Positions 1 to 7,824 are shown, numbered from the stretch's first letter. The stretch is 14,023 bases of DNA from Acanthamoeba lenticulata (GCA_002179805.1 NAVB01002976.1:1-14023), one strand, 5' to 3'. Notes: a model not told the origin generated them from the letters alone. Translations and numbers: made by a program.

Positions 1-836
1 AGCTGGAGAAGCTGGGCGAGCTCAGCACCAGCGACAGCGAGAAAGAGAAGCGCCGGCAGCAGCGCCGCGACAAGCGCCGCGTGAAGCGCGAGAAGCAGCT
101 CCAGCGCCGCGAGAAGGAGAAGCACAGGGAGGCGCTCCGGTCCGCCGCTGGCGGCGGAGGCAGCGACTCGAGCAGCAGCAGCAGTGAGTCGCCGACGAGT
201 CGCAAGCGCCGCCAGCGCAAGAAGAAGGAGAAGAAGCGGAAGGAGCGGGAGAAGCTGGGCGAGCTCAGTTCCAGCTCCACGGACTCGGCCGCCAAGCGCA
301 AGCGCGATCGACGCCGGCGACACCGCCATCGCACGACCAGCAGCACCAGCACCAACAGTAGCGCGAGCCCGAGCGACGGCAGCACCGGCACGGGCAGCGC
401 GAGCGGCAGCAGTGACAACGAGCGTCGCACGACAACCAACAACAGCCACAAGACGACGCACCGCCGGCGGGCGCGTCGCGGGAACGGCAGCAGTAGCGAC
501 GAGTCCACCACCAACACGCCCCAAAGCGAGAGTGCGGAGCGGCGGGCGGCCAAGGAGAAGCGCGACCGTCGGCGGAAGCACAAGGAAAAGGACCGCGAGC
601 GCCGGCGCGAGCGCGAGGACAAGTACCACTCGGGCGCGGCCTCAACAACCACCTCCGCCGCGGCCACGACAACGACCACCTCCAACGCCGTTGCTTCTGC
701 GGCTGTGGGACCTAAGGACGGCCTCAATCAGCAGCAGCGGTCCGCCAAAGGCGCTACGGGCAACGCGGACAAGGCCGACGCACCCACGGCCTCGAAGGCC
801 CGCAAGCAGAAGCCCACCACGGCCGCTGACGCGTGA
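1..836 (+). CDS. Ser/Arg/Lys/Glu-rich low-complexity protein, 3' end (partial)
   Basis: The frame is open from base 3 to the TGA at 834-836, with no stop and no sign of an intron, so this is the C-terminal ~277 residues of a longer protein. The first ATG in frame is at 81, but coding composition runs upstream of it, so I treat the gene as 5'-partial. The sequence is almost entirely low complexity: basic/acidic blocks (EKEK, KKKEKKRK, RRREREDK), Ser runs, and Thr/Ser-rich and Ala/Thr-rich stretches. The phrase EKLGELS occurs twice, 81 residues apart, each time followed by a Ser/Thr/Asp patch and then a Lys/Arg patch, so the protein is probably built of diverged modules. The composition resembles nuclear RS/RE-rich proteins such as splicing or chromatin accessory factors, but I see no folded domain and name no function. 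That it is coding is likely; its identity is unknown. Confidence 0.7.
   Translation, partial: LEKLGELSTSDSEKEKRRQQRRDKRRVKREKQLQRREKEKHREALRSAAGGGGSDSSSSSSESPTSRKRRQRKKKEKKRKEREKLGELSSSSTDSAAKRKRDRRRRHRHRTTSSTSTNSSASPSDGSTGTGSASGSSDNERRTTTNNSHKTTHRRRARRGNGSSSDESTTNTPQSESAERRAAKEKRDRRRKHKEKDRERRREREDKYHSGAASTTTSAAATTTTTSNAVASAAVGPKDGLNQQQRSAKGATGNADKADAPTASKARKQKPTTAADA
5..268 (+). repeat. Two in-frame 21-bp copies inside the charged protein gene
   Basis: An identical 21-base stretch (encoding EKLGEL and flanks) lies at 5-25 and 248-268, exactly 243 bases (81 codons) apart. The sequence between the copies has similar composition but is not identical, which suggests an old internal duplication of a charged module. 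Confidence 0.6.
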
Positions 837-1116
837 TTGCTTGTTGGCCTCAAGCACCATTTATTTATGCATTTCTTACACGAAATCGGGAGCAAAAATA
901 CAAAAGCTATTTTGGAAACTGTTTTGAAAACACGAGGGCTGCTGGCGTGTGGTGTGGCCTGGATTACACTACTCTTTCTTGTTCGCCACCAGCAGATTGC
1001 ATCAATAGGTCCTGTGCCTTGTGCACCTTCAAGTGTAAATCTCTCCCTCATTCGGTTAATCGCTGCAAGTGGTTGCGGGGTTGTGTGATTCTGCTTCTTT
1101 TCCACCCTTGGCCAAA
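837..1116. other. Intergenic spacer: 3' UTR of the upstream gene and promoter of the GDPD gene
   Basis: This 280-base stretch is less GC-rich than its neighbours. An AT-rich part (about 855-925) follows the upstream stop and includes AATACA near 897, a possible weak poly(A) signal. There is no AATAAA and no clear TATA box before the ATG at 1117. Short frames here look random. Confidence 0.5.
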
Positions 1117-2745
1117 ATGGAGGCTCGGCTTCTTCGAGTAGCGCTCGCAGTTGCCACGGTTTTGGCGGTCCTCGTCGGCGTAGCGGCCTCCCACACGCCT
1201 GCTAACGCGTTGCCGTCGTCATCGTTGCCGTCTCCTTCAGCACGGGACAGTTGGCTGTTCCAGGCCCGGCGGCCGCTCATCCTCGCCCACCGCGGCTCGC
1301 GCTACCTCAACCCAGAGAACACGCTGCATGCGTTCCACTCGGCTCTGCAGCTCGGGGCCGACGTGCTGGAGATGGACGTGCGGCTTACGGCCGACGACCG
1401 GCTGGTGGTCTTCCACGACGAGCACGTCAACCGGACTACCAACGGCCACGGACGCGTGCGCGACAAGACGCTCGATGAGATGCTTGCGCTCGACGCCGGC
1501 TACCACTACACCCACGACGGCGGCCTGACCTTCCCTTATCGCGGCGGCCACGTCGGCCAAGGCAATGGCAATGGCGAGGACGAGAGGCCGGCGCGAGTGC
1601 CCGCCTTTGACGAGTTCCTCGCGGCCTTTCCCGACGCGTGGATCAACGTCGAGATCAAGGACCACGAGTTGCTGGCTGCCGAGCTCACCTGGCGCCACCT
1701 GCGCGCCCAGCCGCGCTTCTCGTCGCGCTTCGTTGTCGTCAGCCGGTATTGCGACGTCATCGACCACTTTCGCAACATCACGCGGGGCGCCATCGCCACG
1801 GGCGCCTGCGAGACCGAAGCCACCAACATCCGGATCAAGGTCTGCGCGCACTCGTCGTCTTTCCCCCTTGACGTCATCATCGTGAAGAAGCTGCCGGCAG
1901 AGTGTCTGACCAAGTGGTGGTGCGCAGGTCTTCCTCGGCTCGGGCGCCAACACGCTGGACTACTACTTGGGCCTCGCCCTGCCGCCTGCTGAAGTCTACC
2001 AACTGCCCACAAGTACGGCGCGGCTTGTTGGCTTCGTTCTTTGCGTTTCGTTCTTCTCGGCTCACGCGATGTTTCGTTCGTTCGTTCGTTCGTTCGTTCG
2101 TTCGTTCGTTCGTTCGTTCGTTCGTTCGTTCGTTCGTTCGTTCGTTCGTCGTTCTGATCATGTCCTGCGCAGTTGTGGGCGACTTCCCCATGGAAGGGAT
2201 GGAGATGATCGACTACCTGCACTCGATCGGCGCCAAGGTGCAGTACTGGGTGGTCAACGACGCCCGCTACATGCGGCGCCTGCTGGCCAAAGGTGCTGCT
2301 TCTCTTCTTCGCACCTCGCTCGCTCGCCGCTCGGGAGCTCATCATGCTGAGCTCACTGGCGCGCTTTTCACGGGGCACAGGCGTCGACGGCATCATCACC
2401 GACCGGCCGGACGTCGCCTACGCCGCGTGGCAGCAGATGGGCTACGCCATGGCGGACGGGGGAAGGCCGCAACAACAACAACAACAACGTAGCGACGAGT
2501 CGACGCCGACGTCGACTGGCCTGTGGCGACACTATGTGCCGCTGGCGCACGTGGAAGAGCTTCACGAGTGCGTCACGCTGGTGTGCCTCTTCTTTGCCTT
2601 TGGGCTTGGCGCGGTCTACAGCCTCCTCGCCGTCCTTCTCGCCCTCCTCGCCCTGGCGGTTTGCCTCGTGCGGCGGCTCCTGTGCCGGCGAGCTCGATCC
2701 GGATTACCACCGAAAAGCTCTGCGAGAAAGGCGAAGAAGGAATAA
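1117..2745 (+). CDS. Membrane-anchored glycerophosphodiester phosphodiesterase (GDPD family), 4 exons
   Basis: Predicted to hydrolyse glycerophosphodiesters (or, as in the GDE4/GDE7 branch, lysophospholipids) to an alcohol plus a glycerol phosphate. Exons are 1117-1839, 1928-2012, 2173-2292 and 2381-2745, joined by GT-AG introns of 88, 160 and 88 bp; the product is 430 residues. The start ATG sits in a good context (gccaaaATGg) and opens a hydrophobic signal sequence (residues ~1-25). The GDPD signature is intact: HRG at 58-60, NPENT at 65-69, E85 and D87 in LEMDV, and H100 in VFHDEHVNRTT, followed by INVEIKD (~176-182). Exon joins restore family motifs: VFLGSGANTLDYYLG, then KVQYWVVND, then GVDGIITDRPD. 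A short Gln run lies in exon 4. A 34-residue hydrophobic stretch (~373-406), then a basic tail ending in KAKKE, implies a C-terminal membrane anchor or hairpin. Substrate cannot be read from sequence. Confidence 0.88.
2073..2148 (+). repeat. TTCG tetranucleotide microsatellite, 19 uninterrupted copies, in GDPD intron 2
   Basis: The array fills about half of the 160-bp second intron (2013-2172). It contains no stop in any frame on either strand, which gives spurious SFVR-type (+) and ERTN-type (-) reading frames. The intron boundaries (GTACGG at 2013, CGCAG ending at 2172) are supported by GDPD continuity on both sides. Confidence 0.95.
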
Positions 2746-2852
2746 GAAGAAGAACGGACCTGCTTCATGTGGAAATGATGCTCGAAAGTCGTGGCCCTGG
2801 CACTTCGCGAAAAGGGACATGCCAGCCCTCGTTGGTGCGGAGTTGCGCTGGT

Positions 2853-2858
2853 AATAAA
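2853..2858 (+). terminator. AATAAA poly(A) signal, probably for the GDPD gene
   Basis: A canonical AATAAA lies 108 bases after the GDPD stop codon and 61 bases before the next start codon. The 173-bp spacer therefore has to hold both the GDPD 3' end and the promoter of the next gene. Confidence 0.55.
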
Positions 2859-2918
2859 AACCACAAAAGCCCGCCGCATACGCAACTGCAGTTCGACAAA
2901 ACCACAGAAAGAAACAAC

Positions 2919-3600
2919 ATGCAGGGCCTGGCTGCCGCTTTTGTCACCCTTTCGCTCCTCCTGTCGCCGCTGATTAGCGAGCAGCCCACCAGCCAGGATG
3001 CCCTGGCCGACAAGCGCTTCAACGCGGCCCTCGAAGTGAGCACCGACGACCATGAGGACTCTTCCTACATCAAGACCACCCGCGACGACTCTGCCACCTG
3101 CTCGCTGAAGTACCCCAACTTTTACAGCACCGAGTATTGCGAATGCGTCGTGGGCCGCTCGGACAACTTCTTCTGCAAGGTACAACCTACTCTTTGTCGG
3201 TTGTTTAAGGTGTTGGTTGGGACACGAAATGAGCCAAACCCTCGCAACCAAAGTGTTAACTCTCGTCACTTTCTCTTTCTATGCCAGTATGACTGCTCGT
3301 GCTCTATCGTGTCGGCCACTTGCACGTCGTCCAGCTGCCGTATGAGGCTTACCTTCTTTTTTCTCGAGAACAGGATTTATGTCAACTCCGTGGCTCACCT
3401 CGTATTGTTGTTGTTTCACGTGCCCGTGCGCAGAGCTGGCCGGTGGTGGCATTGCCATCGTTGTTCTCCTCGTCGTTGGCGGTATTGGCGCTTGCGCGGC
3501 CTGCGTGGGCTGCTGCGTGCTCTGTGCCCGCCGTCGCCGCCACCACTACACCGTCATTACCCCGGACCACCATCACCACCACAACCACGGCCACCACTAG
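2919..3600 (+). CDS. Small type I membrane protein: Cys-rich ectodomain, His-rich cytoplasmic tail, 3 exons
   Basis: I do not recognise a family. Exons are 2919-3179, 3288-3339 and 3434-3600, separated by GT-AG introns of 108 and 94 bp; the product is 159 residues. Residues ~1-20 form a signal peptide (MQGLAAAFVTLSLLL...). The mature ectodomain (to ~105) has many cysteines, including a CEC, a DCSC and a final TSSSCQ, suggesting disulfides. A Gly/Val/Ile-rich transmembrane helix (~106-124, AGGGIAIVVLLVVGGIG) is followed by a juxtamembrane cysteine cluster (C125, C128, C131, C132, C135), possible palmitoylation sites, then four arginines. The 24-residue tail ends with ten histidines in the last twelve-odd positions. 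The splice joins are supported by the continuous Cys-rich pattern (FFCK|YDCSC) and by phase. It could be a receptor-like or metal-sensing surface protein, but that is a guess. Confidence 0.75.
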
Positions 3601-3666
3601 TGGTCTTCCTCTGCCGTCCGGCAGTGCGTCTCCAAGGCCTTCTGCGCCTTTTCCACACAGAAGAAG

Positions 3667-3672
3667 AATAAA
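3667..3672 (+). terminator. AATAAA poly(A) signal of the small membrane-protein gene
   Basis: A canonical AATAAA lies 66 bases after the TAG at 3598-3600. It sits between this gene and the 3' end of the - strand ankyrin remnant (stop at 3684), so the two are arranged tail to tail. Confidence 0.6.
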
Positions 3673-3683
3673 CAAAAACATCT

Positions 3684-4540
3684 TCATTGCGAACATGTCC
3701 ATCCTGGGGCGCCATTCGCGCGTAACCACCCGAGGATGTGTGCGTGGCCTGCCTCCTCTGCTTGTCTGCTCGTGCTGCTTGACCACGGACAGCCGTTAGC
3801 GCGGCAAATGGCCGCCATTGGCCGCCTGGTTGCAAGTGTGTTCGTCCCAATGGCATCCGTTCGCGCGGGCCCACTGGAGCACCTCGAGGTGGCCTCCTCC
3901 GGCCGCTGCCGAGCATGTGAATCTGTTCCAGGGTGCGTTGTTGGCACGGGCCCACTGCAGGACCTCGAGCTGGCCTCCCCTGGCCGCCGCAGTGCATGGT
4001 GACCCCGTAGAAAGGCCGCCGTTTCTAAGCGCCCACTTGAGCACGTCCAAGTGGCCCTGAGCAGCAGTTTGGCTGATCCATCCCCACGGGCAACCGTTCG
4101 GTCGAGCACCTCCAGATGACCTCCCCAGGCCGCTCAGAAGCGAACTGGTCCCATGGGCATCCTCTTTGGCGGGCCCATTGAAGCACGTCCAATCGACCTG
4201 CACCGGCCGCGTAGCGGCAGGTAACTTCATCCCATGGGCATCCCCTGGAGCGGGCCCACTCGATCAAGTCAAGGTGGCCTCCTCTGGCCGCCTCGCTGCA
4301 GGTGTGGGTCCCATGGACAGCCGTTGGTGCGTGCCCACTGCAGCACATCAAGGTGGCCTCCCCTGGCAGCATAGGCGCAGATCCACGCAGTCCATGGGCA
4401 TCCCTTGGAGCGGGCCCACTGGAGCACATCCAGGTGGCCTGCCAAGGCGGTATCTCGACAGGTAAACTCGTCCCACGGGCAGCCGTTGGCACGCGCCCCT
4501 TGAGCACATTCAGATGGCCGGCCCTTACCGCGAAAGCTCC
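3684..4540 (-). pseudogene. Decayed ankyrin-repeat gene with multiple frameshifts
   Basis: Reading the - strand from ~4520 to the TGA at 3684 gives about eleven ankyrin-like units of ~27 residues of the type 'GGHLDVLQWARxNGCPWDExTC'. No single frame carries them. A frame change is needed at ~4496-4500 (one base missing where LKWARANG should read), ~4305-4311 (extra C in a C run after NGCPWD), ~4131-4134 (one base missing), ~4095-4112 (about ten bases missing inside EVLQWAR) and ~3795-3806 (a similar deletion). Repeat homology is continuous at base level across each break, so introns do not explain them. Repeats of this type are abundant in Acanthamoeba and in giant viruses that infect it. Upstream (to ~4634) the frame opens with a Met but has no ankyrin character. 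Assembly indels are an alternative, but neighbouring genes have clean frames. Confidence 0.8.
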
Positions 4541-4855
4541 ACCTCCCGGCCTGCAGTGCCGTTTGCCAGAGGTGGAGCCAGTCCTTCCGCTTCTTTTTCC
4601 TCATCATGAATCCAAACATCAAGCTGCCCTGCATGGCTCCTTCCTCCTACCCCTGTCCTGTGCGCACGTGGGCAGCACAAGTGGCTGGCAAGGGCTGGCT
4701 GTCCACACTGCGGTGGGCGCGTTCCAACGGCTGCCCGTGGGACGAGTGGACCTGCCGGATGGCCTCCGCGGGAGGTCACCTGGGCGTGCTCGAGAAATTT
4801 GTGCAACCCTTGAGCACATTCAGATGGCCGGCCCTTACCGCGAAAGCTCCACCTC
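4497..4855. repeat. 49-bp perfect direct repeat flanking the inverted ankyrin fragment
   Basis: Bases 4497-4545 and 4807-4855 are identical over 49 positions and lie 310 bases apart. The first copy is part of the - strand ankyrin remnant (encoding AFAVRAGHLNVLKG on the - strand); the second lies beyond the + strand ankyrin fragment. Confidence 0.95.
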
Positions 4856-4882
4856 TGGCAAACGGCACTGCAGGCCGGGAGG
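4542..4882. repeat. 37-bp perfect inverted repeat overlapping the direct repeats
   Basis: Bases 4542-4578 are the exact reverse complement of 4846-4882. In the left copy a 23-base core (4546-4568) is bounded by a 10-base inverted repeat (4536-4545 and 4569-4578). In the right copy that same core is flipped relative to the adjoining direct repeat, i.e. a micro-inversion distinguishes the copies. Confidence 0.95.
4660..4796 (+). pseudogene. Ankyrin-repeat fragment in opposite orientation
   Basis: The + strand encodes about one and a half ankyrin units (WLSTLRWARSNGCPWDEWTC followed by RMASAGGHLGVLEKF). This is the same repeat type as the - strand remnant next to it, but inverted. A + strand frame is open from the ATG at 4606 to 4923, but after residue ~65 it runs into the palindromic repeat block and loses ankyrin character. 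I read it as an inverted, truncated piece of the neighbouring ankyrin gene rather than a functional gene. Confidence 0.65.
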
Positions 4883-4902
4883 GTCAAGGGTTGCACAAAT
4901 TT
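4795..4902. repeat. 108-bp block bounded by a perfect 19-bp inverted repeat
   Basis: Bases 4795-4813 and 4884-4902 are perfect reverse complements (core TTTGTGCAACCCTTGA). They enclose the second copies of the direct and inverted repeats. The block could fold into a hairpin. I see no target-site duplication, so a transposon origin is not supported. Confidence 0.9.
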
Positions 4903-5376
4903 GAAGCCAGGAGCTACAAGTAGGAGGTGTTCAGGTTTTGTGTATTGTTTTTTTTGTGTATTTTGTTGTCCTGTTGGGCGCCGTCCAAATCAACAAAAGG
5001 GGAAGCTAAAACAGAAGGGAGAGGAAGAGGCGTGGAATGCTGGCTCCACCAGCGCGTCCATCGAGGCGGGGGCGCATCTGCACCACCTTGACGTCGTGTG
5101 TCGGAAAAGGCACTCCTCTTCCTTCCTCTTCCTTCTCTTATCTGCGGTCCCAACGGGCACCATCGTCGATTGAAGCTCATCGCCTGCCGCTGGCCGTCAT
5201 GATCGTGCCCTCCTCGCTCACTCGGTTTTTCTCTTGTTTTTTGGTTTTACATATCGTCGTTGATCTGTGTCGCCGTCGTCGTCGTGTTGTCATGGGGTGG
5301 CGCCACAGGGTTCGTGTGTGTACAGAGTGAAGTAGAAAGGGCCGCCGCGTTGGAGAAGTAGTGGGGCGCGTGTAGT
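4903..5376. other. Gene-free stretch between the ankyrin scar and the CBM21 gene
   Basis: It contains T-rich tracts (about 4935-4972), pyrimidine-rich CTTCC runs (about 5112-5140) and short random frames. It presumably includes the 3' UTR of the - strand CBM21 gene. No poly(A) hexamer, RNA gene or coding homology is visible. Confidence 0.5.
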
Positions 5377-5931
5377 TTAGGGCTCACGCTGCTGGACGTT
5401 GGCGAGAGTGACCTCGTAGTTCCAGCCGTTGTTGTTGTCCCAGGTCATGGTGGGCTCCCACGAGCCGTAGGCCGGACGCGTGGCGTAGAGAGCGAACCAC
5501 ATCTTGTCCTCGGGCTCGAGCGGCTCCATCCCGAGCGGGATTTCGATGACGAACTGCGAATCGTCGTGGCGGCGCTTGATCGAGGGGCCCTCACCACGGC
5601 GCTTGGGCGGCGACGAGTACGGGTGCTCGCCAGCGATCCAATCGCCGAGCGCCTTGTGGGTCGTCTGCCACTCGTCGAACGTGTAGTGCACACCAACGAT
5701 ATCGACTGCAAGAGGGAGAGAGACATCATCATATGAGCTTGCAGTCCAAATCCCGGGAACGATGAAGTAGAAGAACTGAAGAAAAATCGGGCAACAAAAT
5801 CTGGTGCACGTACACTTCTGTGGGTAGGGGTGAATGTCGGCTTGCACCTGGAGCTTGTAGGTCTCGCCCTCAGACGTGAGCTCGGTGATGAGGTAGGCCT
5901 TGGTGAACTTGACAGCGAAATCCTTCGACAT
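5377..5931 (-). CDS. Stand-alone CBM21 (glycogen/starch-binding) domain protein, 2 exons
   Basis: Predicted to bind glycogen or starch; CBM21 is found in glycogen-targeting subunits of protein phosphatase 1 and in some amylases. On the - strand, exon 1 is 5931-5814 and exon 2 is 5705-5377, with a 108-bp phase-1 intron (donor GTACGTG, acceptor CTCTTGCAG). Splicing gives HPYPQKFDIVGVHYTFDEW, which makes the domain continuous; the product is 148 residues. Family features seen are the early KLQVQADI strand, the VHYTFDEWQ motif with its conserved Trp, a D-x-FVIEIPL strand, a MWFALYAT strand and the diagnostic WDNNNGWNYEV near the C terminus. The domain fills almost the whole protein, with no catalytic domain. 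AVKF near the N terminus resembles a PP1-docking RVxF motif but lacks the basic residue, so PP1 binding is uncertain. The start ATG is the only one before the domain. Confidence 0.82.
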   Translation of the reverse strand: MSKDFAVKFTKAYLITELTSEGETYKLQVQADIHPYPQKCTCTRFCCPIFLQFFYFIVPGIWTASSYDDVSLPLAVDIVGVHYTFDEWQTTHKALGDWIAGEHPYSSPPKRRGEGPSIKRRHDDSQFVIEIPLGMEPLEPEDKMWFALYATRPAYGSWEPTMTWDNNNGWNYEVTLANVQQREP

Positions 5932-6006
5932 GGCTTCCGTTATATATATCGAGTTTTTGTGGTAGGGAGAGATGTAGGGAAACAGATTCTGTTGTAGAAA
6001 ACGGAA

Positions 6007-6204
6007 TCAGGCGAACAAGTTCTTCTTCGAGGCAGAGTAGAGCACCGCGAGGCTTTGACTGGTGTGGTCGACGGGTGGCAACACGAGTGACTGCTGCAGT
6101 TTGTTTACTCTCGCCTTTTCTTCTCGCCAGGTGTCGCCTTCGTCTTCGTCTTCGGTTCTTGGGCCACCTCCCCGTACGTCTTCAAGCGGTGACTCCGCTG
6201 ACAT
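6007..6204 (-). CDS. Possible small acidic protein, 65 residues
   Basis: An intact - strand frame starts with ATG at 6204 and ends with TGA at 6007, 75 bases upstream of the CBM21 start on the same strand. The N-terminal half is acidic (RTEDEDEGDTW), followed by a mixed REEKARVNKLQQSL helix-like segment and a tail ending SASKKNLFA. The composition looks more protein-like than the shadow frames around it, but I recognise no family. The ATG is preceded by TTTCTAGCAA, which could be a 3' splice site, so this may be the last exon of a longer gene. Moderate-to-low confidence that it is coding. Confidence 0.35.
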   Translation of the reverse strand: MSAESPLEDVRGGGPRTEDEDEGDTWREEKARVNKLQQSLVLPPVDHTSQSLAVLYSASKKNLFA

Positions 6205-7824
6205 TTGCTAGAAAGCCGATCGAAACGTCGACAATAAATTGCCAAGCAGCCGTTCCAATCGTCCGAATTCCCAAATGGCGAGCAGGAAACGATTGCGTCG
6301 TTCTTAGGCCCACTTGGACAAGAGAAAAAGATGATAAAAGCTCGCTTATCATGCGCCTCCACACCTGTTTTCGGTCCTGACGCTTCCCGGTTGCGTCTGA
6401 CAGCTCCGTCCGCGTACACGAGTGAACGAGACAGAGCCTGACCATGCGCCCATTTTGGCCCTGGCGCGGCAGTGGGCAGTTTGGCGTGTTGGCGCAGGGT
6501 AGCCTTGCGAAGAGGAGGCGAGAAGGGAGTTTTCTTTTGACCGGCTGGAGTTGTTGGGCTCTCTGCTGGTGATGGTTTTTGCCTTCGTGCCCGCTGTCGG
6601 CCACCGGCTTTGTCCAGATCCCGGGCAGGTTCTGGGCCCCAACTGCTGGCCGCCGCACGCCACCTGGAACATGAGGCCTCGCAGCCGCATCTCTTTCACG
6701 AAAGGGCACCCCAAGAGAAAAAAATCGCTCTAGTTAAGGATACACGTCTCGCCGTAGCGGGAAAAACGTTTTGAGACGTGCCCTGCATGCCCAGTTCGGC
6801 GTGCTGGAGACAAGGCCTCGCTCCGGGCCAAACGAGCCCGTGAAAGTAGCGGAGTTGACAGTTCCCATAAACAACGCCAAGAAGACAAATGTGAAAGAGG
6901 GACTCTTGTCGCCACAGGGGGGCGTGGAATGGTGGGCGAAAGTCGCCGCAGTACGGGCCAGGAGTCTCTTGGCTTGTGAGTGCAGTCCCTTCACAGGGGG
7001 GAAGGCTGCGGTGGTGAGTATGTTCGCGAGATCGTTACTGTAGGAGGGCAACACCATCGCGTGTATCCTCCTTACAGCTGGTTTTCCGTTCCTAGAGCTA
7101 TGCGCCAGTGCTGCGCGAGGTGTCCACACCTCCTTCTCGCTGGCCACATTTTCTACTCTTTGACGAACCCAACTCAAGAACACAAAAGAACAGTTCCCGC
7201 CACAAGTTTGCCAAACTTAATGATTTTGCCAAAACTTGTCGTTGAAACGGTTCAGCTCTGACGCACGTCGGTGGCACTCGAACCGCGCAATCCTGTCGCA
7301 CAGGACCAGGGCTTTGGCGTGCGACGGGCGCGTGCTCCGTACCACAGAAAAGACGTGCGGAAGGCGCGAAAAGGCGTAGAAAAGAGCGAAAGCGACGAAG
7401 CAGAAATCTCACGGAAGAACACGCTTGCTCGAGGAAGGGGCGGGAGGGGCTGAGATCACGTCGTCGGTGTAGTGAAGACAAAGACAGAACGGCCCGAAAA
7501 CTCGCCCAAACCCGCGAGGGAAGGACCGAGAAGAGATGCCTGTGCGGCTGCGGCAAAGTGGCGGCCTCCGCTCCCGGCTGGGACGCCGCCGGCAAAGCCA
7601 AGCGTTTAACATTCATTCTCAAAGTACGAACCTATCAACCCCACCGACACACGAAGAGAAGTAGAAGGCACAGAGCAAGAGAGTCTTGCCCGCGTGTAGA
7701 AGAAGTACTGTACATACATACCGTTTGAGAGAGAGAAACATAGCTTGAAGGAGAACATTCGCAAAGAAGAGGAAGGAGACACAGCCCAATAGAACTTGCC
7801 ACTACACAACACTACACACACACG
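6205..7824. other. 1.6-kb stretch with no supportable gene; includes the 5' leader of the LIM gene
   Basis: Base composition is less GC-biased than the exons. Several frames of 60-175 codons exist on both strands (for example 6182-6709 and 6734-7183 on -, 6771-7043 on +), but none shows a domain, a consistent codon pattern or splice joins that extend it. No tRNA with both A- and B-box matches was found. The last ~130 bases (7700-7824), A-rich with CACACACA just before the start, are probably the 5' UTR of the next gene. An AATAAA at 6233 on + and a 7-bp stem near 6330-6352 have no clear partner. A multi-exon or lineage-specific gene could still be hidden here. Confidence 0.4.

Noticed and set aside
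184..927. An alternative + strand frame over the first gene.
   Set aside because: It is Arg/Pro/Ala-rich from frame-shifted reading of the charged gene and runs into the AT-rich spacer. The frame ending at 836 is continuous from the window edge with the repeated EKLGEL module.
2060..2160. Reading frames rich in SFVR (+) and ERTN (-) repeats.
   Set aside because: They are produced by the TTCG microsatellite, which lacks stops in every frame. It lies in an intron flanked by clear GDPD exons.
4795..4902. A miniature transposon (MITE) with 19-bp terminal inverted repeats.
   Set aside because: There is no target-site duplication, and the interior is a partial copy of neighbouring ankyrin sequence, so a rearrangement scar explains it better.
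5939..5951. TATATATAT as a TATA box for the CBM21 gene.
   Set aside because: It lies only about ten bases upstream of the start codon, too close for a core promoter with a leader. It may just be simple sequence.
6485..6500. TGGCGCAGGGTAGC, which resembles a tRNA A box.
   Set aside because: There is no B box (GGTTCGANTCC-like) at the right distance and no acceptor stem.
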